NCBI RefSeq assembly: GCF_016086655.4
Contig: NC_052135.2
Span: forward strand, 12,986,363 to 13,050,362
Direction of reading: 5' to 3'
From: Lepeophtheirus salmonis
Lineage: Eukaryota; Arthropoda; Copepoda; Siphonostomatoida; Caligidae
Length of the DNA stretch: 64,000 nt
How positions within the stretch are numbered: position 1 is the first letter of the stretch; every line of letters starts with the position of its first letter. A program made the position numbers and the translations under genes. Under the pieces are notes generated by a model, which worked only from the letters and a program-made list of their open reading frames with translations, was not told the DNA's origin and searched no databases. Positions 24,297-36,513 of this stretch are shown here, piece after piece.

Positions 24297-27200
24297 GGAG
24301 CAAGAGCTTCATAATTGCAATCATCATTTGCAACCAATCTCTTTGTACAACCTCAAATCTGGAATGTGGCATCAGCTCTCGAGCCATTTCTCGACTCACC
24401 AAGAGAATCAACGGAATTAAGTCAAAATGTGGCGAAGTTTGTAATACAAACGTAACATCATTATCTGATAAAGATGAATACTTTAAAAGAATACAAAAGG
24501 ATTTTGACTGTCATTCCCTATTTAGTATAAAAGAAGGGATTTCAGAATTTAATGTTCCACTCAAAGAAGTAAATTATGTGTAATATTGATTACACAGGAA
24601 TCTGAATCTCATGTCCTTTTTTATTCATTACAGATCCCTGAATTTTTAAAAAACTATTATTCATATAATGATAGAATCCCTTTGACTAATGTCTATATGA
24701 GGGATGAGAGTAGCGATATGCCGGATTGGGTATGGAATACAGAGACGATAGAAAGCTTTCAAGTAAAAATTCGAAAAAATGAGTTTAAGGGGCCCTATGG
24801 ATATGAATCTGTGAAGAATCTTAGTCAAGTTTTAAAGGACCATACAGTACTAGATGGCGCACGAGTATTAGTCATTGGTTCACAGGTATGTAGATATATT
24901 TATAAGTATTTGCAATAATATGTACATATGATATATTAGTTATTACTCTGTCATAACTTGTCCTTATTCAAGCTTATGTGTTTTTTTCGCGCTTCGTGTT
25001 AGATAGCATGTACAAAGTATTAAAAGTTAGAATATCATTTTAATGATTTGATTTTGTTTTGTTTTCTCATACGTTTTGGATCTTATAAATGGTGGTTTAA
25101 AAATATTTGATTAATCATTCGTGATTTTACTTAAAGGTAGAAATAAAAATTCAAACTACTGTGGGTACTAAATGTTAAAGACTTGGAAAACAGAACTAGT
25201 GTTACATATATATATATATATATTTTGCTTATATTTCAAATTTTAATTAAATATGATCATATAATGACGGATTTAAATTGACTATTTTTTAGTGATTAAA
25301 TGAAGGGCAACCATCACTTCATTAATAATTTTTTGAATGGCAATAATTAGGCATTATGACCTTAACAGTGTGAAAAAATTTTATACTTAATTCTTGATAA
25401 GTAACTAGCTGCTTTGTGTTGTGTTAAACAGAACAATGCATGTATACCATCATGTAATGGGGCTTGCCAGAATTTTCAATTTGATATGTCGTACCTACTG
25501 CTGGCAAGACAGACAGATTTTGATGTCATAAAATATAACAACGTTACTCTAACAGTAACAGTGAAGGAAGGCGATTTATAGCTACTCTTGGTAAGAGTTA
25601 TACTCTTTAACGTCACTATTAAAAAGCTTGGAGGAAGTCAAACATCAGTCGGAAAAGTGTTATGGTATAACCTTGTAAAATATTTATTTAACCCAAGTAA
25701 AAAGCATGTTTAGCCTCAGTGACAGGGGCGTCCGCTGGACTTTTTTTTTTTTTTTTGGGGGTGAGGTTGGTTTTTGGCATATTTTTTTGAAAATAAATCA
25801 TAAAAATTTACTATTTTTCGAAAAAAATTTATAAATATTCAATTTTTTCGAAACAAAATTTCAAAAATCCACAGCTATTTTAAAAAAAGTATTTACAAAA
25901 AATTACCTTTTTGTCAAAAAAAATTCAAAATCTACAGCTGGATACAAAAAATTAAGTTTTTCTCCAATAAATTAAAAAAAAAAAAAAATTGAGAAAAATC
26001 CATAATCATCATAGAAAATTAAATTAAATTACAAATATTAAATTAAAAAAAAAAAAAATTAAATATTAAATTATCTAAGATAAAACAAACATTTCTCAAT
26101 TTTGGATGCTACAGTTCCTTCAGCCAACCTCCTGCGGACGCTTGAGTTATGTGCTACTTGTAAAATATTCTTTAAAAATCTAAATACCTCAAGGGATACA
26201 CTTAACCCCATTTGAGAACCACTGCATTAGACAACTGTTGCTACCATATAATGTACTAAATTCGGTACAGTCACCAATAAAATTCTTTAGTTTACAAAAC
26301 TAAATCTATTTATTTCCTTTTTAAATATAACAACTCCCTAGATATATGTACAACTACAAGGGCGTCTGCAAAGGGGTGGGCTGGAGGAAATGTAGATCCC
26401 TCTCCCCCTTAAATTAAGGATTTTATGCTTTTTACAAGAAAATTGAATATTTGAAAAAAAAATTCCAAACAATTTAATAATTGATTTTGATTTTTTTTTT
26501 CAAATTTTTTTCCCAGAAAATATAGTTTTTCAAACTCTCTTCGAAGAAATTTAGTTTTCTGTAAATAGCAATAGGCTTTTGAAATTTTTCTCCAAAAATT
26601 GTAATATTTAAAATATAATTTTTGAATTTTTTTTCAAATAAATTTAATTTTTTGTGAACAGCTGTGGATTACTCAAATTTCTTCACAAAAAATTTTAATT
26701 TGAGGATATATTTCAAAAAAATTATAAAAACCAAGCCTATATATAATCTTGCAGACGCACCTTCATTATTTGTATGTTTAAATAATGTTTAACAGTTGGC
26801 AACAAGAAAAATACATTAGGCTAGCCACTATATATATTCTTTTCTTTTTTTTCAAATTTTTCCTTTCCTTCGAGGTTGCAAGTGAATTAAAAAGCTTGAC
26901 ATGCTCTTTCCCTGCATATTTAAAATGAAGGTGTACATAATTTATGATATAGATAATAATATACTCGTTGTAAATATATATAAAATGCATGTAGGAGATC
27001 TGTACGAGCTAGTGATAGAACGATTTATAAAAAAATCCAAATTCCGTCTCTTTAATATTCTAAATAATAATTAAAAAATAACATACATATATGTGTATTT
27101 ATTTTTTTCGGGGAGGGGGAAGGAATTTCTTCAAAAATCCACAACTATTCACAAAAAAAATTCAAAAACCCAGGGCTATTCTCATAAAATTAAATATTTT

Positions 27201-29637
27201 ATACGAAATAAATTTCCAAAATCAACAAATATTCACAAAACATTTCTTAAATCAACAGGCATTTAACAAAAAAATATTTTTTTTTGAGAAAAATATCCAA
27301 AATCCTTAGTTGTTCAAAAAAAAAAAAAATTTATCGAAAAAAAATTATTAATTTTAAATTGTTGAGAAAAAAAGGTAAAAAAACCCGATTTCTCAAACAA
27401 AAAAATGAAAAATTAAATTTAAAAAAAAAGAGATCATCAGAGAAATTTACATTTTTAGGAAAAAATTAAAAATTAAATTAAATTTTTTAGTAAATTGCAA
27501 AAATTCTATAATTTGTGTAGGGGGTGGGGGTCTATTTTTTTGTTTTAAGTTAGAAAAGTAATAAATAGTTCCGAATCCGAATCGCAAATTGAATGTTATT
27601 TTTCCGATACCGCTCCCGATTCCAGAAAAACACCCGATTCTCTTATTCCCGATATCGATTAATCGTCTCATCACTAGTATGTACATATATTGTATAATTT
27701 CCTATAAAATAAAATAGATTGAAATAGGCCAAACAATGTGGAATGTTTTTTTTTAAATCATACAAACAAATACTAACCTGATACTCATTTTTACACGTTT
27801 ACCTATATAAATTTTATACAGCAGCAACATAAAATGTCTTCCAATTTATATAAAGATATATTTATGTAGGTATGTTTGCTTCTCTCTAGGATTTAGATGT
27901 CAAGGAAAATAAATAAAAATACACAGAAGATAAATAGCAATAACACACATTTATCATTCTGAAGACTGTTATTGAATATTTTGTCTTATAATAATAATAC
28001 ACCTAGGCCTACATACATATAAAACAAATATATTTGTATACTTATATAGTAACAAGGGTATCCGCCAGATTGGTTTTTAAATTTTTGAAGAAAAAAATCC
28101 TTTTTTTTTAAAAAAAAACATTTGAATAATCCATATTCATTCACAAAAATTCAAAAAATAATAAATTTAAAAAAAAAAAATTAAAAAATCCATATCTGCT
28201 GACAGAAAATTAAATTTTTTTCCGAGAAATTTAAAATAATTGATTTTTCGGAAAAAAATTTCATAGCTATTCAAATAAAATTAAATTGTTTCGATAAAAA
28301 TTGAAGAATTATATTTTTTAGAAATTTGGGTTTTTGGTAGGGGGGGGGGGTATAGCCCCTCCCGCCATACCCTGCGGACGCTCTTAGTTGATAATATTTT
28401 CTTACTTTCAATTCCATAAATGCACATAGTCTCCATGGATTGAAGCCATTCTGCTGGATCACAATGTAAAGGAAATCGTGACTCTAGAATACTCTGAAAT
28501 AGTCACAACTCATCCCAAAATTAAGCCCGTCCTTCCACAGGAATTTAATCGACAATATTTATCTGGAGAGTTGGAGCCGTTCGATCTCACTGTTAGCTTT
28601 TCAAGTTTGGAGCATAGTGTAAGTTTATCTATATATGTATGGCACAGGCGTTCATAGGATTATATTTGAAGGGGAGCTTGGTTTTATCAATTTTTTGAAA
28701 AAAAATCCAAAATTAAATTTGAAATATTAATTTTTTTGGATAACAAATTTAAAAATTCACAGTTCTTCACAAAAATTAAATTTTCGGAATAAAATTTCAA
28801 AAATTATAATATTAATTTCTTTTTAAAAAATCCACAGCTATTTACAGAAAATAATTTTTTTTTGTAAAATAAATTCAAAAATCTAAAGCTGTTTAGAAAA
28901 AAATAATTTGTTTGGAAAAATATTTCAAAAATTAAATTTCAAAGATAAAATTAAAGAAAAAAAATAACAAATATTAAATTTTTTCAGGAAAAATTCTGAA
29001 AATTAATTTTTTTTGAATTTTTTTTTCTAAAATTAGATTAAATTTTGATATCACATTTTCTAGTAAAAAAGAAAGATTCCTTAATTGGGGACGGGACTAC
29101 AGCCCATCCCCTGCAGATGCCCCTGATAGTTAGAGATGTGAAAATTGTCAAAGAAAAGAGTAAGAAGTCACTTTGATAAATGGTATTTCTTTGACAAAGA
29201 TAAACTATAGTGCTTCTAGTTCTTGCTCTCTAATAAATACGTTTCCAACATATCTTCCAACATAACATTTTGACTAAAATTTATGCTCACAGAAATTGGA
29301 TACTTTTCACATCTCTAGTCATCAGATACAGTATTAATTTCACCATTATTATCTACAGGGCCTTGGTCGTTATGGTGACCCATTGAATCCATGGGGAGAT
29401 CTTATTACCATGGCACGAACATGGTGTACCACAAAAAAAGGTGGGAGAGCCTTGATTGGAGTTCCAACTGGGATTGAGGATGAAATTATTTTCAATGCTG
29501 CAAAAATATACGGACCACTTCAGTATTCGCATTTGTTTGCGAATTGGAAGCCCATCTATTCTAATTCGAATCCTGATCGTTTTTACAAATCCTCTTGTAA
29601 ATGGTGTTATCAACCTTTATTCGTTGTTGAGAAATAA
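24297..29637 (+). CDS. DUF268 protein, copy 2 (start codon not found)
   Basis: Exons: 24297-24568 (first recognisable), 24634-24885, 28430-28618 and 29359-29637. Exons 2-4 have exactly the lengths of copy 1 (252, 189 and 279 nt), with intact splice sites and no internal stops. The last two encode 63 and 93 residues, with five and one differences from copy 1 respectively, whereas exons 1-2 match at well under half their residues. The first visible exon begins after an acceptor (TTCTTACAG) and has no in-frame ATG before an upstream stop at 24269-24271. Either a short 5' exon lies upstream or the gene has lost its start. A hydrophobic FIIAIIIC segment suggests a signal peptide. Introns 2 and 3 have grown to 3544 and 740 bp through transposon insertions. 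Same proposed fold as copy 1. Confidence 0.7.
25420..25690 (+). mobile_element. CCAAGG-family short element, diverged copy
   Basis: Internal sequence GGGCTTGCCAGAATTTTCAA, then AACGTCACTATTAAAAAGC and GGAGGAAGTCAAACATCAGTC, matches the copies at 35607-35805 and 46143-46416. The left end is degraded, and the right end retains only GGTATAACCTTGTAAAA-like sequence. It lies in intron 2 of DUF268 copy 2. Confidence 0.6.
25723..26144 (+). mobile_element. CAGGGGCGTCCGC-type inverted-repeat element
   Basis: It begins CAGGGGCGTCCGCTGGA and ends CCTGCGGACGCTTG, a clear inverted pair. The interior is an AT-rich, degenerate tandem series with recurring AAAATCCACAGCTATTT and AAATTTTTTGGAAAA-like units and no coding capacity. 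It lies in intron 2 of DUF268 copy 2. No transposase is visible, so it is non-autonomous. Confidence 0.7.
26205..26224 (-). repeat. Candidate hAT-type terminal sequence
   Basis: The reverse complement reads CAGTGGTTCTCAAATGGGGT, close to hAT ends such as CAGNGGTTCTCAAC. No partner end was found nearby, so this may be a solo or truncated end. Confidence 0.4.
26357..26762 (-). mobile_element. CAGGGGCGTCCGC-type element, reverse orientation
   Basis: It starts CAAGGGCGTCTGCAAAGGGG and ends ATAATCTTGCAGACGCAC. Inside are a G-rich then CT-rich block, TTAAATTAAGGATTTT and the core GAACAGCTGTGGATTACT, the mirror of other copies. Non-coding, in intron 2 of DUF268 copy 2. Confidence 0.65.
27010..27676 (+). 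mobile_element. Composite TAGTGATGGGACGATT element (nested core)
   Basis: Ends are TAGTGATAGAACGATT and AATCGTCTCATCACTA. Between them lies the AT-rich core of the CAGGGGCG family with a GGGGTGGGGG block, flanked by ATTCTAAATAATAATTAAAA on the left and GAAAAGTAATAAATAGTT on the right. The same junctions recur in the copies at 48060, 60783 and 62397. The inner element's own ends are no longer recognisable here. Confidence 0.65.
28053..28384 (+). mobile_element. CAGGGGCGTCCGC-type element
   Basis: It starts CAAGGGTATCCGCCAGATT and ends ATACCCTGCGGACGCTCTT, preceded by a run of ten G and TATAGCCCCTCCC. The interior is the usual AT-rich tandem core. It ends about 45 bp before exon 3 of DUF268 copy 2, so the acceptor of that exon is outside the element. 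Confidence 0.7.
28643..29124 (+). mobile_element. CAGGGGCGTCCGC-type element in DUF268 copy 2 intron 3
   Basis: It starts near CACAGGCGTTCATAGGATTA and ends CCCTGCAGATGCCCCTG, with the typical GGGGAGCTTGGTTTT lead-in, AT-rich core and ACTACAGCCCATCCCC before the right end. Its insertion explains most of the growth of this intron from 72 bp in copy 1 to 740 bp here. Confidence 0.7.
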
Positions 29638-32600
29638 ATTATTACCATGATGATTTTTTTTTGTTTGAACATTTTTTTTACATTAACTTTACAAAATAAA
29701 GCTAATGTAATTAATTTATGCTTTCTTTCTGCATTGAATTCTAATGATATTCTTAAAATGTCACATCTACTCATTCTTTTGATAAAATACAAAGGCATCC
29801 TCAGGATTATTTTTTTACATACTATAAAGTAACTAATGTTGGGTTTCATTCTGAAAATTCCAAGCCGGTTTGACACCAATACAATTTTTGTAAGACCAAA
29901 ATTATTAGTACCAACTTTGATCTGGCCGGTCTTTCTGTAAAATTCCCTCTGCAGAATAAAAGGTATTGATCATTCCACAAATTTTAATTTTTTTTTAGAA
30001 AAGATAAAAAATTGTTATGTATTACACAGAGCTATGGCGGTACTGTAAACCCACAGTTTACAGATGTAGATCTCATAAGTTATAAAAAGGACAGTTGATA
30101 AATTCAACTTTTCATCACCATTAACCCTTAAAATACCTGCTATCAGATACAGTAAACCCACTTTTGGAATCTTTTTTTTTTTGTAATTCTGCTTTTCTTA
30201 TGGTGATAAACAAGTCAAGATTGGATGACTTTGTACACATATTCTTTGAATTATTAAAATATGAATCACAAAATTGTAAAAAAACAAAAAAGTATTTGCA
30301 AAATTGTTATCAAATATGAGGCCACAGTTTGTAATATAGGAGATTGTTGTGCTTATAGCGGTTCCTCCTATACATTAATCCCCAATTTTTCTATCGTAAA
30401 TCGCGATAACCAGACTAAATATAATAGAAGAAAGGGTATTAGCTAGTAATGGGACGATTAAGAGCAATCGGGAATCTGAGAATCGGGTGTGGTTTCTGGA
30501 ATCGGCATTGGAATGTTTAATTTGCAATTCCAATTCATATTTGTTACTTTTCTTAGTTATGAACAAAAACAACAAGAAGAAAAGATAAAGCTTATTACTA
30601 GAAAATTAATTATTGGAAATAAATTCAAAGTTATTTATAAAAAATTAATTCATTTGGAAAAAAATTGAAAAACCCATAACTCTTTATAAAATTTTAATTC
30701 AAATTAATACCAAAGTGTAGATTTTTCTACATGGCTGTTCAATAAAGTTTGAACTTGTTATATATTTAATTTATTTGAACTTTTGTTTTTGCTAAGGACG
30801 CTCATGATGATCCAGATAATACCTTATTTTTATATTTTGTAGATATGAAGTACTTTTAACATTACTATTTGTAGCCATATTTATAGGAACAAAAACAAAA
30901 ATGGCGCCCCTCACATTTTGAACGCAGTGTAACGACATTTTTGACTTATTTCTTTAGGACATACTTTATTTTTATTTTATACGATATATTAGAAGAATAA
31001 CAAGGGGATATATTTACAAATTTTGAAACTTGTAAATCCATTTTTACTTAAAAAATATTATTTCGATATGAGGGAAGCTTTATCAAATTCCATTTTGTTT
31101 AGACAACAATTAAAAGAGTCTTTTCTATAATTTTTTTAAGGAATACCTTTTTACATTTTAATACTTAATTGTTAAGTAATAGTTTGAGAATATATGTGCA
31201 AATTTTGAGACTTGTCAATTCTTTTTTTATTAAAAAAATTATCATTTAAAAAGAAAGAACTGATCTCATTTAAGAAAAAATTGATTAATACCTTCGGTCT
31301 TAATGGGTTAAACTTTTTGTGGGAAAAAAAATTAAAATATTTATTTTTTTTCAAAAATCCACAGCTGTTCACAAATAATTAAATTTTTTGGAAAATAAAT
31401 TTGAAAAATTAAGTTAAATTTTTATTACTCCTCCTTCTTCCCACCCCCTGCGAACAGGCCTTAGTCATCTTGCATTTCTCAGTTCATCAAATTTTCAAAA
31501 TAATAAATCAATTTTCTCAAATTTTAATTTCCGAGGCTACCCCTTCAAATTTCATGGTAACTTCTTGTAACGATTAGCAGTATGTCGTTCCGTCACCAAA
31601 GGGTGGTTTAAGGGGAATTTAAAGATTTAAGCTATAACAAAAAATTTAAATAATCCTCAGATTATTCAAAAAATTATATATAATATGTATAATATAAATC
31701 TTATTAAATTTTTTAAAAGCAATTCAGCTTCTTTATCTCTTTGTATATGAAGGTTGAGTCTAATCGACTATCACTTTTTTGATGGCCTTAACTATTTCTC
31801 TCTGCTTGAGTTTCTATGATAACTTATCTTCTACTAAAATATAATATTATAGTTATATGTATGTTTGTTTGTACGCTAATAAAAACGCATCACCAGGGTA
31901 TTCATTTCGAAAACTGAGACAGATACAGGCCTTAGACATACCCAGCCCTATGTTTCATTCTGATCAGACCAGATTCCTTGGCTCTGGAGGATAAGTTTTA
32001 TTTTTTGCTAATAAGTTGATTTTTTCATAAAAAAAGATCTATTCCCCGTCTATCAAAGTTTTTTTTAATGTATGGGTTGTAGATTTGAAAATGCACCAAG
32101 AAGACAAATTAGAAAAAACAACAAAACAAATTACTGTACTAAGGGGAAAAATGGCGGCAGAACTTATATTGAATACGAATTAAAAAAGGGGAAGAAGTGG
32201 ATTAGCGAGTTAGTCTTAGTATGTATCTTCTTGAACTGTTAGAACTGAAATCGACAAAGTCAAAATCGAAACCGCAATATATTGCTGGTAGGTCTCGGTT
32301 CTTGTCCTTATTTATTTATTTTGTGTATATTTTAGCCTTATAATTTTATATAAATGAAACAAGTCGTTACCTTTATTGTATCACACAACCTTTCCTCCAA
32401 ATAGAAACAGAAAAAAGTACCGAAATCATCTGGTAGTTAGCCAAATAAGTCAACACAACAACTACTATTTTTCTCTGAAGTTCTACTTGACTATCATTGT
32501 CAAATTATTCTCTCTCAATTTTTAAAATGAATTCAGAATTACAGATATATGTATATATTCATAATATTAAAACCTTACATAGTATTTTATTCGATACTCT

Positions 32601-33254
32601 TTTATAATATTGCTTTGTAATATTTTATTAAAAGGGGTTTATCCAAAACATGTGTAGACTCCATCTTCCATCCCCCCCCCTTCCTAGCCTCCTCTCACGG
32701 CCCCACTTTGAAAACAATTAGCCTTAGCTTTCGGAGCACCTGCTGGAACTTTGGACACTACGCACTCTAAGTATAAGATAGCTGTTTGTATCCAATATCA
32801 TTTCCTGGGGACGAATTTTCTAGTATCCTCCCTTATTTTAAGTCCCTGTTACCAAACTGAAGCGGTATAAAAAATAATATCACTCCCTATCAATGTAGAC
32901 TCTACGTAACATTGAATCGGAATAGAAAATAAATCAGATCAAACACACTATTGATTCCATTTATATCAAGTTTCAGCTTTTCTAATAGGTAAACTAATAT
33001 CATACTGTCTAAAATAATTGTATCTCATGAGTCATTACTCCCTTAAACCCCACCATATATAGTTGTAAGAATTAATCAAAGCTCAAATATAAATTATTTT
33101 TTTAAATAATCAATTAAGAAATTGTTAATAAATAATAATAGGGGAATACCAGAGACAATTTCAACACTTTTTGTATGTAGCTCAATTATCCAAATATGGT
33201 TTTACTCCAACACACCAAAATTTAGCAACATACCAATATAAATCCGTTATAGGC
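29638..33254. other. Repeat-rich non-coding DNA
   Basis: No gene is seen. It contains a TAGTAATGGGACGATT element end at 30444 (reverse-type interior to about 30700), two degenerate segments near 31005-31050 and 31185-31225 sharing CAAATTTTGAAACTTGT-like sequence, a right half of a CAGGGGCG element ending near 31462 (CCCCCTGCGAACAGG), and a diverged copy of the AAGGTTGTGCC family in about 32225-32870. Confidence 0.5.
32366..32530 (+). repeat. Dispersed repeat, TTACCTTTATTGTATCACAC family
   Basis: Starts TTACCTTTATTGTATCACAC and continues through AACAGAAAAAAGT, AAATAAGTCAACACAAC and a final CTCAATTTTTAAAATGAATT. A second copy lies at about 34668-34815 and the start recurs at about 56629. No inverted ends or coding capacity were found. 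Confidence 0.5.
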
Positions 33255-33907
33255 AAGGTTTTGCCCTTTTCGGTCTAGCCAGAACATCTATAACCGGAAT
33301 TGGCAAAGTCAAACGAAGACCGGAATCGAGACAGCAATATATTGCTTATCGGTCTCGGTTCATGTGCTTTTTTTCTATATAGAATTTATAAAGAAAATAC
33401 AATATATATTAAAAAAAAAAATTAGCTTTAATCAATATACGTCAAATTTCTGAGGTTTTTTTTTGTGTTTTTTAGAATGTTTTTTTACGTCGCCAGAGTC
33501 ATACAACTGTATCTAAGTTCATAATAGATAAGGGCTTCTTATAGATCTGTTTTAGGCACCAGACGTTGCAAATAAAAGAGGGAAGGGAAAAAATAAATTA
33601 AAAGTTAACTAAGGAGTCAAATGGAACGAGTCTTAAAGATCGTTCATTCTAGCAACCTAGCTTTTGGGGGCCCTGGTGGAACTTGGAGTACTACACATTC
33701 TGCTTATAAGGTAACTGCGGCCCCTACCTAATTTCATTTCCTGGGCCTGAATTTTCTAGCGACGCCCCTTGTTTTAAATGCCTCTTACCAAACTGAGCCT
33801 GGTTAAAAAAAACCGAGACAGATAAAGCTGAATGGAGACCGAGACTCTAGAAATGAAAGAACTGAAACCAAAAGAACTGTTGAACCTGAACCGAGCATAA
33901 CATTTGC
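33255..33907 (+). mobile_element. AAGGTTGTGCC-ended non-autonomous element, best copy
   Basis: The left end AAGGTTTTGCCCTTTTCGGT and the right end GAACCGAGCATAACATT are an imperfect inverted pair; less diverged ends elsewhere are AAGGTTGTGCC (49653) and GGCACAACCTT (ending about 60415). A recurring internal landmark is CAATATATTGCTTATCGGTC followed by TCGG, then TATAGAATTTATAAA. The right half has GCTTTTGGGGGCCCTGGTGG and CATTTCCTGGGCCTGAATTT. No coding frame survives. Confidence 0.6.
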
Positions 33908-34359
33908 TAAGGGTTTAGCTTGTATAGAAATTGTACTAAGCAGAAGTTTTTTCTTCAAAAATTGCATTTGAAGACTATCCGTCAAACAAATATTGCATCA
34001 GTTAAAAAAAGTTGAGTTTAAGTTAGAGATTAAGATGATTATGCAAAATAATATTTTTAGAGGAATAAAGAAGTAAATATTTGAAGGTGTTGAATTAAAC
34101 CATGCAACAAAATTATAGTGTCCCTTACTGAAATCCACATTTATTATTGTTATTTGCATAAAAAATGTTCTTAAATTAAATCAAGTTGAATATTTGACTC
34201 ATTGTAATAAGTAATTAAAACTTTAGAGGGAAGGAGATTAACATCATATTTATATTTAATTTAAAAAAAAAATCAGCCGACCTTGGACCCCATGGATCCC
34301 ATTTGTATTATTCGTCAAATTATCCTCAATGTCTATCAACAAATTAATCTTATTAACCC

Positions 34360-34600
34360 TTTGGGTTAAATGTAAATTACACTTAAATTAGCATAAATTG
34401 ATCGTCGCAATAAAAGATTTTAGAAATTGCCGCGAAAAAAGAAAATAAACTAAATAAAGTATCTTAACTCATACCACAAATTTGAATATAAATTTATAAT
34501 TAACTCATATTGGGCTGTATGAAGTAAAAAAAAAATAATGGGATTTTCTCCTATTCTGGATTTTTGCTCAAGATTGATTTTATGATGTCCCACCACATTT
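34360..34600 (+). repeat. Dispersed repeat shared with 58160-58470
   Basis: Both places begin with TTAACCCTTTGG or TTAACTCTTTGG, then share CGTCGCAATAAAA or CGTCACAATAAAA, ACCACAAATTTGAATA or CCCACAAATTTGATTA, TTATAATTAACTCA or TTATAATTGACTCA, and ATATTGGGCTGT. Divergence is high and no ends are evident. Confidence 0.5.
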
Positions 34601-35241
34601 CATAAATGTATAAAAACAGTCTTTAGATAATATGTAAACAGAAGACAGTTGATCCTCCCTCACGTGATTACCTTTATTGTAACACGCAACCTTTCATCCA
34701 AAAAGAAACAGGAAAAAACCCAAATAAGTCAACCAACTGCTATTTATTTCCAAAGTACTCCCAGACTATCAGCCACATATTACTGCTCGGCAATTTTTAA
34801 AATGAATTATATATATTAATTTCATAATATTCGAATCCTATGAAATTTTATTCCATACTGTACTCAAATATTGTCTTTTAAAATAGCTACATATACATTG
34901 TATTTCTATATCATAGCCAAAATTTCTTCATAGAAATAGTAAGATGGCCAATATATATATATATTGTATAAACGACGAGGGATCCACAAGAAATTGTATT
35001 CCTGTCCTTTTGGAAACGTATCATGAGTAAAATAAAACTTGCACTTTTTTCGTTTATTTATCAAAAAGAATAAATTATGACGTATCAAGTCAGAGGAGGG
35101 AATCCATAGCTGACTACAAAATACATATGGTATTTTTCTGTTAGAGGGTTAATTTTATTTAGGAGAAATATTATTTAATGGACCAAAAATCTGAAGTGAA
35201 TATACATAGTGAAGTCTTCCATTGGTGGGATTTTTTTTGAT

Positions 35242-36037
35242 TAGTGACGATTAATAGTAATCGGTTTTTTTTTTCTGGAATTGGAATCGTCATCGGGAAG
35301 ATAACCTTTAATTTGCGATTATTTATTTATTACCGGTAATTCAATATTTACAAATTGTCTAAGTTATGAAAAATATTTAATATATCCGTCAAGATTTAAA
35401 AAACGACCATGTAAAATTGTTACTTGAGTTTTATAATTTTATAAATACCCTAATAAATTAATTTATTAGGGTAAAATGCTCAAAAACACAGAAGAAACAA
35501 ATTGAACACAAACTAAACCTGGACAAAAGTTCACAAGTGGTGGGTGCAGATATTGTTATTTTAAGGCAGTAAGTTTTGTCATGGGATCTAGGAAAGCTCG
35601 TTTATGCCAAGGAAAATAGAAATACAAGGTTAGACCATCATATAGTCGGGCTCGCCAGAATTTTCTATTTGATGTATCGTACTGACTGTTGTGTAAAACA
35701 CACAACCAATCATACTCTATCACGTCACTATTAAAAAGCGTGGTGGAAGTCAAACTTCAGTCGTTCACGCGTTATGGTAGAACCTTTTATTTTTATTAAC
35801 CTTGGCCTATGCATAATTGCACTTTAGTTTGCCGTGGGAGCACTCAACCTGGGAAAATTTGCCTTGGAAAAAGCTCATCAAATAAAGGAAGGCGATTTAT
35901 CTTATCAATTCTTGTAAATTTATAGCAAAATGTTATTTTTTTAGCTATGATTTAAAGTATTAGAATTGGGAATGTTATCTAGAATCGGCGCGGAATCGGG
36001 ATTGTATTTTTTTTTTTTTTTAATCGTCCCATCACTA
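35242..36037 (+). mobile_element. TAGTGATGGGACGATT element carrying a CCAAGG element
   Basis: The left end TTAGTGACGATTAATAGTAA and the right end TTAATCGTCCCATCACTA bound a 796-bp segment. It includes a complete insertion of the CCAAGG family at 35607-35805. The interior differs from the composite copies: I do not see the CAGGGGCG core here. Confidence 0.6.
35607..35805 (+). mobile_element. CCAAGG-ended short inverted-repeat element
   Basis: Starts CCAAGGAAAATAGAAATACA and ends TTTTATTTTTATTAACCTTGG, an imperfect inverted pair. Internal GGGCTCGCCAGAATTTTCTA and TCACGTCACTATTAAAAAGC match the copy at 46143-46416 in the opposite orientation. It is 199 bp and non-coding. Confidence 0.65.
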
Positions 36038-36513
36038 ATTTTGATGTAATAAAAATGAAAAATTGTTGAATCCTTTGGTATTCAGAAGAAATAAACAATT
36101 ATTTCCGTCCTGTAAATGTGTAGAAGCGATTATTTTACCTAGGAAAAAGTCGCTTCACCATAGCGACTGCGCAATATCCATTTCTAGAGCAAAAAGTCTA
36201 CCCCCCCCTCTCCCCAAAAGAAGAAGTTTGTACATACGTACATAGTTACAACTTTCTATCCTTCTCTCTTCTGCAAGTAAGCTAAGTAGCTCCTCCCCTT
36301 TCTACTTATTATTCTATGAACTTTCAAGATTTTCTTCTTCTTTTAAATCTTCATCATCATAACCCTTTCTTCTTCTCCTCCCTTGAGCTAAAACGAGTGG
36401 AAGAAGTTTAGATTATTCCTTGTCTATTCCTGCTCCAATGAATTATCATAAAACAAAATTATTAAATTAATCAGAATTAATACATAAATACCAAAGTATT
36501 TAATATGCTATAT

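Noticed and set aside
27091..27469. Lys/Asn/Phe-rich frames inside AT-rich repeats
   Set aside because: They are translations of the transposon core (poly-A and poly-T units), with no protein-like composition.
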